DNA from: a virus | Direction: 5' to 3' (one strand) | IMG/VR virus record: IMGVR_UViG_3300024054_000530 | Coordinates: 1 to 31,797 of that record | DNA length: 31,797 bases | Shown here: positions 27,164 to 31,797 of the stretch, one piece after another | How the letters are laid out: every line of letters starts with the position of its first letter | Numbering within the stretch: position 1 is the stretch's first letter | Notes under the pieces: model-generated | What the model saw: the letters and a program-made list of their open reading frames with translations, nothing else | Told to the model about the DNA's origin: nothing | The model's database searches: none | Translations under genes and position numbers: made by a program

Positions 27164-28092
27164 TGGCCGTCTCCCTCTCTTACGAAACGATCGACCTCTC
27201 GCGGCTCCCTGCGCCGAATGCGATCGAGCCGCTCAACTATGAGACGCTGCAATCAGCTTTCATGGGCCGCTTCGTCGCGATCTGGGCGGCGGCGCGCGCC
27301 CTTGATCCAAGCCTGCCGCAATATGACGTCCAGACGCTCGAAACCGACCCCACTGTCATCGTCAGCGAGGCCTGGTCGTATCTGCGACTCATCGACCGGG
27401 CCCGGGTCAACGACGCAGTGCGCGCCGTGCTTGCGCCGCTCGCCAAGGGCGCCGATCTCGACAATGTCGTGGCGCGCGTCAATATCGAGCGCCTGATCGT
27501 CATCCCTGCGACCGATACGACTCCCGCCGTTATGGAATCGGACGAGCGGCTGCTCTTACGCTATCTGCTCGCCTTCTCGCGCCCCGCTGCCGGAACGCGC
27601 GAGCGCTATCTTTTCGAGGCCTACACGGCCCTCCCGATCCTGCATCACGCCGCCGTCAATGGGACTGCGATCCACGGCCGGCGCGGCGATGTCGATATCG
27701 TCCTCGCCGGACCTGACGGGCGCGATCTCACCAATGGAGAGATGGACATTGTCCGCAATCGTCTCCTCGCTGACGACGTGAAACCGGAAGCCGTTGCGGT
27801 CGTGTGCCTCAAGGCGCAGCGCACGCTCTATAATTTTTCCGGCGCGCTTCTTATCGCCAAAGGACCGGATCAGACGGCGGTCACGAATGAAGCCGAGGCG
27901 CGCATCCGCGCGGCTGCGTATGACCGTATGAAGATCGGCGATTTCGTGCCGATCAATTCCCTTGCGGGCGCCGGTTATGGCCCTGGCGTGCTGCGCGCCA
28001 GCGCGACGGCGCCCTCGGCCGACATTGCCGCCAATCCCTACGCCATTCCGATTCTCGACGCCGTCAGTCTCGCCGCGGGGCAACAGGCATGA
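27163..28092 (+). CDS. J: Baseplate protein J
   Basis: 309 residues, close to P2 J (302). LPAPNAIEPLNYETLQSAFMGRFVAIW, then LETDPTVIVSEAWSYLRLIDRARVNDAVRAVLAPLAKGADLDNVVARVNIERL is the typical J helical start; ESDERLLLRYLLAFSRPAAGTRERYLFEAYTALPILHHAAVNG and VLAGPDGRDLTNGEMDIVRNRLLADDVKP follow. J makes the wedge frame of contractile-tail baseplates. ATG at the TGATG junction with W. Confidence 0.94.
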   Translation: MAVSLSYETIDLSRLPAPNAIEPLNYETLQSAFMGRFVAIWAAARALDPSLPQYDVQTLETDPTVIVSEAWSYLRLIDRARVNDAVRAVLAPLAKGADLDNVVARVNIERLIVIPATDTTPAVMESDERLLLRYLLAFSRPAAGTRERYLFEAYTALPILHHAAVNGTAIHGRRGDVDIVLAGPDGRDLTNGEMDIVRNRLLADDVKPEAVAVVCLKAQRTLYNFSGALLIAKGPDQTAVTNEAEARIRAAAYDRMKIGDFVPINSLAGAGYGPGVLRASATAPSADIAANPYAIPILDAVSLAAGQQA

Positions 28093-28724
28093 GTTCCGTC
28101 GGCGATCTCCTCCCCAATGCGCGCGGAATCTTCGAAGAGGCGGCCGCCGCCGGCATGTCGGACGTTTTGCCGGTGCCGATCAAAGAGGTCGTCGACCCGG
28201 CGCAGACGCCAGTCCCTTTCCTGCCCTGGCTCGCGGTCCATTATGGCGTGCGGTTGTGGTTTTCCGATTGGCTAGAGGCGCGCAAGCGGGTCGTCGTCGG
28301 CGAAGCGCCGGCGGTCAATTTCAAGATCGGGACGCGCTCTGCCGTTTCTCCGTTGCTCGGCTATGTCGATGGCGCGCTTATCGACGCCAAAGCCTATCCG
28401 CAGCGCTTTGTTTTTGGGCGCGCCGTTCTCGGCCGCACGCCGATACAGCATCCGCCATTCATGGCGCGCTATCTCGTCAAGGTGGACACAGCGCTCGTCG
28501 GGGCGCAATTCGTGTTTGGGCGCGCCGTTCTCGGCCGGCACGTGCTCCGCACGCCCTCACGCGAAAAATTCAGACGGGCGCTCGCCGCGTTGCGAGCGGC
28601 GAAGGCGCCGGAGAGCGAATATCGCGTCTCCTTTCAGCGTAAAAGGCTGATCACGCTCACTGACAATCTGCCTATCGACGGGACTCATCATCTCGGCCAG
28701 TTCATCGATCGCATGAGGCTTTGA
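28089..28724 (+). CDS. I (P2-type): Tail protein I, with duplicated FVFGRAVLGR segment
   Basis: 211 residues. LLPNARGIFEEAAAAGMSDVLPVPIKEVVDPAQTPVPFLPWLAVHYGVRLWFSDWLEARKRVVVGEA is the conserved N-terminal half of P2 gpI proteins. The C-terminal half is longer than in P2 (176 residues) and holds the segment FVFGRAVLGR twice, 34 residues apart, with an exact 23-bp DNA repeat at 28413-28435 and 28515-28537. Gene I proteins connect baseplate to fibres. The start overlaps J by 4 nt. Confidence 0.88.
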   Translation: MSSVGDLLPNARGIFEEAAAAGMSDVLPVPIKEVVDPAQTPVPFLPWLAVHYGVRLWFSDWLEARKRVVVGEAPAVNFKIGTRSAVSPLLGYVDGALIDAKAYPQRFVFGRAVLGRTPIQHPPFMARYLVKVDTALVGAQFVFGRAVLGRHVLRTPSREKFRRALAALRAAKAPESEYRVSFQRKRLITLTDNLPIDGTHHLGQFIDRMRL

Positions 28725-28727
28725 CAC

Positions 28728-30995
28728 ATGGATGTCTTGAAATTCAACGAGGCGGAAGTCGCCGAACCGATCGATTTTTCGAATATCGGCCTGTTCGCCC
28801 GCTACTCCGAAGACGCACTGAACGCAGGCGCAATCGACTATCCCGCGCATTGGGCCGACTTCACCGTATCGAACCTCAATGCGCTGGAGCTCACCATCTC
28901 GCCTGGAACGCTGTTCTCTGCTGGCGTCCTCTATCGCAACGCTGGGCCGACAACGATCAATATTCAGGATTATCTGCCGCTCATCGAGGGCGACAGAAAA
29001 TTTCTCGCCATTCTCGCCGATGGCGCAACGCAGGTCGTCAATGAAGAGCGGCTGTTCGAGACCGACGCTGTCACCGAAGCAACCGTCGTTCTGCAGGCGC
29101 CAAAGGTCGAAAAGCGCAAGATTGATTTCACCATTGAATTTAGTCCGGCATCGCCGACGCCATTAAAGCCGGAGGTTCCGGCGAACCGCTGCTGCATCGC
29201 CTGGGTGGAACTTTCAACCATCGGCATCGCCGCGATCGAGCCTAATCACGCTGCGCGCGTCAAGACGCTCTATGATCATGAGGGGCGGATCGTCGTCGTC
29301 GAAGCGGAGATCGGCGAAATCTCGGCGTCCGTGCGCACGATCAAGACGGACATCGCCAATATTCAGGCTCGGCTCGGCGATATCCCGAGCCCTGCGATTG
29401 TCCGCCAAATGAAGCGCTCGATCGCGCGGCTCTTAGTCGAGACCAAAATTCCTGCGGAGGCGCTCGCCTACGACTATGATCCTGGCCTTCTCGGCGACAA
29501 ATGGGATCATCTGCACGCTTCCTGGTTGGCGCGCGTCTGGGAGGGCGTCCGTTTCGCCTTCGCCGCAGAGCGCGATATGCAGCTCGCGCTCATCGACGAT
29601 CAGGCGTCGAACATCAAAAAGAGCGGCAATCTGTTGCTGCCGGAATGGACCGAGCAGGTGCGGCTTGAGGTCTCCGGCGATGGCGGATCGGTCAATATCG
29701 CCGGCACCGTCCATACGATCGTCACCGCTATCCAAAGGACGTTGTCGCGCACCGTTACAGAATATGGGCCGTCTCTCACTCATTGCGAAAACGATGCCGA
29801 ATGGGCGGCTTATGCGGCCACCTTGAATGTTGGGCAGATTTTCAGCTACGGAGGCGAGAATTTTGAGGTCGTGTTCGCGGGGTATGGCGAACACGGGCCA
29901 TACAGATATATCAATATTCGAAAGGTCACTAAGCGTCAGATCATCGAAACCTACTGGAAATATGTGATTTCGACGGTCGGCCTCAACGGCTCGGTCTATG
30001 GGCAGACCTGGCTCAATACCCAGCCATCGGTGCTCACCAGCATCGATCTTAATTTCCTGCTGAAGTCAGATGTTGGTCCGGTGCATTTGCTCCTTTGCGA
30101 ATGCTTCGAAAACGGCGCCCCGAATTTCAATTTCGTCATCGCTCGGGTCGAAAAACAGCCAGAAGACCTCATCGTCGGCTGGAATAAATTCACGCTGGCG
30201 CCGACCCTGCTTGATGGCGGCAAGCGTTACGCCTGGGTGACGGTCACGACCGGCAATCATGCGCTCGCAACGGTTTCAGGGAACGTCTTTGCGCAGGGTT
30301 CGCGCTTCGTTTGTTCAGATGGCGTTTGGGCGCAGCCGTCTATCGACAGCGATTTTGCGTTCCGCCTCAATTGCGCAAAATTCGCTAGGACGCGCACGAC
30401 TGTCGACTTCCAGCCGCTGACGCTCGACAACGGCATGACCGAGATCAGGCTGCTGCACGCCGGCTGGGAGGCCGCGGGCACGAAGCTCGTTTGGGAGATT
30501 AAGGTTCCGTCGATCCCAAATGCGGAATGGCGGTCGCTGACGCTCGACGATGCCGATGGCGCCGACGATCTCAATGGATTGCCCGCGCTTGTGCAGCTTC
30601 GCGCCGTCTTCATGGGCACGATAGACCTGCAGCCGGCGATCGTTCTAGACGCTTTCGCGCGCGGCATGACCTTCCGCAATCGTGGCGATTATGTTGCGAT
30701 CGGAGAGGTCATCAACTTCGGCGTCGCGACGACGACGGTTCAGACCGATTCCATCATCGACGCCTTTGATGCGGTGAAGCACACGGCGGTGCCGAAGCTC
30801 GTCATCGGTTCGACGGTCTACACGCCAGGCGTCACCACGATCACGGATGAAGAGTCCGACAATGGCGTCAGGCGGCGAATCCTTGCGGTCTTCACCGTGC
30901 CATCGACGACGTCGGCGCGCTATCGGCTCGACATGACATCGACGGAAGTGACCGATGTGCCCTTCCTGCAGAACCGCGCGGTCTACGCGCTTTAG
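28728..30995 (+). CDS. Large tail fibre/baseplate-associated protein
   Basis: 755 residues, right after tail protein I in the place of a P2 H-type fibre. The N-terminal ~180 residues are beta-rich (NALELTISPGTLFSAGVLYRNAGPTTINIQDYLPLIEGDRKFLAIL), then a helical linker (EAEIGEISASVRTIKTDIANIQARLGDIPSPAIVRQMKRSIARLLVETK) and KWDHLHASWLARVWEGVRFAFAAERDMQLALIDDQASNIKKSGNLLLPEWTEQVRLEV. The remaining ~400 residues look like beta-sandwich modules. It is not a collagen-like or simple repeat fibre, and I cannot name the family. A host-binding or fibre-attachment role is inferred. No strong ribosome site. Confidence 0.75.
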   Translation: MDVLKFNEAEVAEPIDFSNIGLFARYSEDALNAGAIDYPAHWADFTVSNLNALELTISPGTLFSAGVLYRNAGPTTINIQDYLPLIEGDRKFLAILADGATQVVNEERLFETDAVTEATVVLQAPKVEKRKIDFTIEFSPASPTPLKPEVPANRCCIAWVELSTIGIAAIEPNHAARVKTLYDHEGRIVVVEAEIGEISASVRTIKTDIANIQARLGDIPSPAIVRQMKRSIARLLVETKIPAEALAYDYDPGLLGDKWDHLHASWLARVWEGVRFAFAAERDMQLALIDDQASNIKKSGNLLLPEWTEQVRLEVSGDGGSVNIAGTVHTIVTAIQRTLSRTVTEYGPSLTHCENDAEWAAYAATLNVGQIFSYGGENFEVVFAGYGEHGPYRYINIRKVTKRQIIETYWKYVISTVGLNGSVYGQTWLNTQPSVLTSIDLNFLLKSDVGPVHLLLCECFENGAPNFNFVIARVEKQPEDLIVGWNKFTLAPTLLDGGKRYAWVTVTTGNHALATVSGNVFAQGSRFVCSDGVWAQPSIDSDFAFRLNCAKFARTRTTVDFQPLTLDNGMTEIRLLHAGWEAAGTKLVWEIKVPSIPNAEWRSLTLDDADGADDLNGLPALVQLRAVFMGTIDLQPAIVLDAFARGMTFRNRGDYVAIGEVINFGVATTTVQTDSIIDAFDAVKHTAVPKLVIGSTVYTPGVTTITDEESDNGVRRRILAVFTVPSTTSARYRLDMTSTEVTDVPFLQNRAVYAL

Positions 30996-31004
30996 GAGTG
31001 ATTT

Positions 31005-31229
31005 ATGGCGAGACAGCCGCAGAGAACAACCGTTGCGCCTGATGCGGCGCCTGATGCCACGTTGGCGTATGAGCCGGATCAAATTTACGACGTAAAACTC
31101 GCTCGCGCCGTGAAGGTCGGCGGCGCGACCATCCGTCCGCTCGGCGTCCATCAGATGACTGGCGCTGTGCTCAACGACATCATCGCCAGAGAGGGAGCCG
31201 ATGCCGTCTCCGCCGCCGAACCCCGATAA
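31005..31229 (+). CDS. Small hypothetical tail-region protein
   Basis: 74 residues, TAGGAGTGATTT before the ATG. LAYEPDQIYDVKLARAVKVGGATIRPLGVHQMTGAVLNDIIAREGADAV is a compact beta/alpha pattern (DVKLARAVKVGG...IRPLG), similar in look to the small proteins next to fibre genes. It overlaps the next gene by 29 nt. Function unknown; it could be a fibre accessory. Confidence 0.6.
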   Translation: MARQPQRTTVAPDAAPDATLAYEPDQIYDVKLARAVKVGGATIRPLGVHQMTGAVLNDIIAREGADAVSAAEPR

Positions 31230-31797
31230 CGGCTATGAACTGCCGTCTGACATGACGTCTTCAAAGGCGAACTGGCAGCCGATTTTCACGAGCATTCATG
31301 ACCGCCTGGCGGCACGCGAAGCGCTCGAAGCGACATTCCAAAACCTGATCAATCTTGGCGTCAGTCAGGCGATCGCTGCGGTTCAGAATGAGATCGCGCC
31401 GACGGCCGCCCAGGCGCAGGCCTATGCGCAGCAGATCGAGACGCTCTTAAATAATCTGCTGCTCGCCGGCGTGCCGGCTGATCTCGTGGCCGAGACATTA
31501 GCGAAGCGGTTCACGAACGACACTGAACTGGCGGCCAAAGCGCCGCTCAATTCGCCCGGCTTCACCGGAACGCCGACGGCGCCGACAGCAGCGTCGGGCA
31601 CAGATACGCAGCAACTTGCTAACGCAGCCTTCGTCGCGGCGGCGACTGATGCGCTCGCTGAAACGATGCTTACTGCGCTCGGAAATCGTGTGCGGATCGA
31701 TGCCGCGCAAACGATCACGACGGCGGAAAAGGCGCAGGTCGCCAGAAATATTCGCCCGAGCGTCGCGACCAAAACCGCAGCATTCACTGTCGGCGCC
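31201..31797 (+). CDS. Tail fibre protein, cut by the window edge
   Basis: 199 codons are open to the last base; ATG with GAGGGAG 5 nt upstream, overlapping the previous gene. After a Pro-rich start (MPSPPPNPDNGYELPSDM) and a helical part (AVQNEIAPTAAQAQAYAQQIETLLNNL), the segment AAKAPLNSPGFTGTPTAPTAASGTDTQQLANAAFVAAA is the hallmark of contractile-phage tail fibres (the LxSPxFTGTPTAPTA repeat). The receptor-binding tip would be to the right, outside the window. Confidence 0.88.
   Translation, partial: MPSPPPNPDNGYELPSDMTSSKANWQPIFTSIHDRLAAREALEATFQNLINLGVSQAIAAVQNEIAPTAAQAQAYAQQIETLLNNLLLAGVPADLVAETLAKRFTNDTELAAKAPLNSPGFTGTPTAPTAASGTDTQQLANAAFVAAATDALAETMLTALGNRVRIDAAQTITTAEKAQVARNIRPSVATKTAAFTVGA

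Overview
The window is almost certainly part of a Mu-like transposable prophage in a GC-rich alphaproteobacterium. GC-rich codon use, long open shadow frames on the other strand and constant GTG/ATG start-stop overlaps suggest a Hyphomicrobiales host; a methanotroph such as Methylocystis or Methylosinus is only a guess. Neither prophage end, nor a recognisable c/ner repressor, is visible. The window opens inside the early control region and closes inside a tail-fibre gene. Apart from one 65-codon leftward gene at the left edge, every gene runs rightward with overlaps of 1-30 nt.

Early region (1-8606): a divergent small gene, a ParB-domain protein, the Mu A-type transposase and the MuB-type AAA ATPase. 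They are followed by two DNA-binding regulators (tandem winged helix; HTH plus Cys cluster), a free-standing DnaA domain IV protein, the end-protection protein Gam and GemA. Accessory region (8603-12209): small proteins of unknown function, a zinc ribbon, an ASCH/PUA-like protein, a secreted phospholipase-D-type nuclease, an adenine-type DNA methyltransferase (perhaps in place of Mu mom) and, last, a Mor/C-type activator.

Late region: directly behind the activator lies a 70-bp gap with two 10-bp direct repeats set 11 bp apart, the natural place for the late promoter. The lysis block (12280-15280) has an exported RlpA-like protein, an Amidase_2 endolysin, a tiny lipoprotein, a holin candidate and several very small membrane proteins, with a terminator-like hairpin in the middle. 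The head block follows: DUF2730 and VpaChn25_0724-type proteins, small and large terminase, DUF935 portal, F-like protein, protease with an internal scaffold start, cement protein, major head protein, gp35/gp36/gpG/gp37-like proteins.

The tail block starts with spike V, W, J, I and fibres. Sheath, tube and tape-measure genes, which in Mu sit between gp37 and gp45, are absent from that place. The order V-W-J-I-fibre is that of P2, so the phage looks like a Mu head module joined to a P2-ordered tail module, with sheath and tube expected to the right of the window.

The most unusual non-coding signals are a 33-bp near-perfect palindrome inside the ParB-like gene, two intergenic hairpins with near-identical 7-nt loops (GTCCRAA), and phased heptamer arrays (GGCAGTC type), one intergenic and one inside a tail-region gene.
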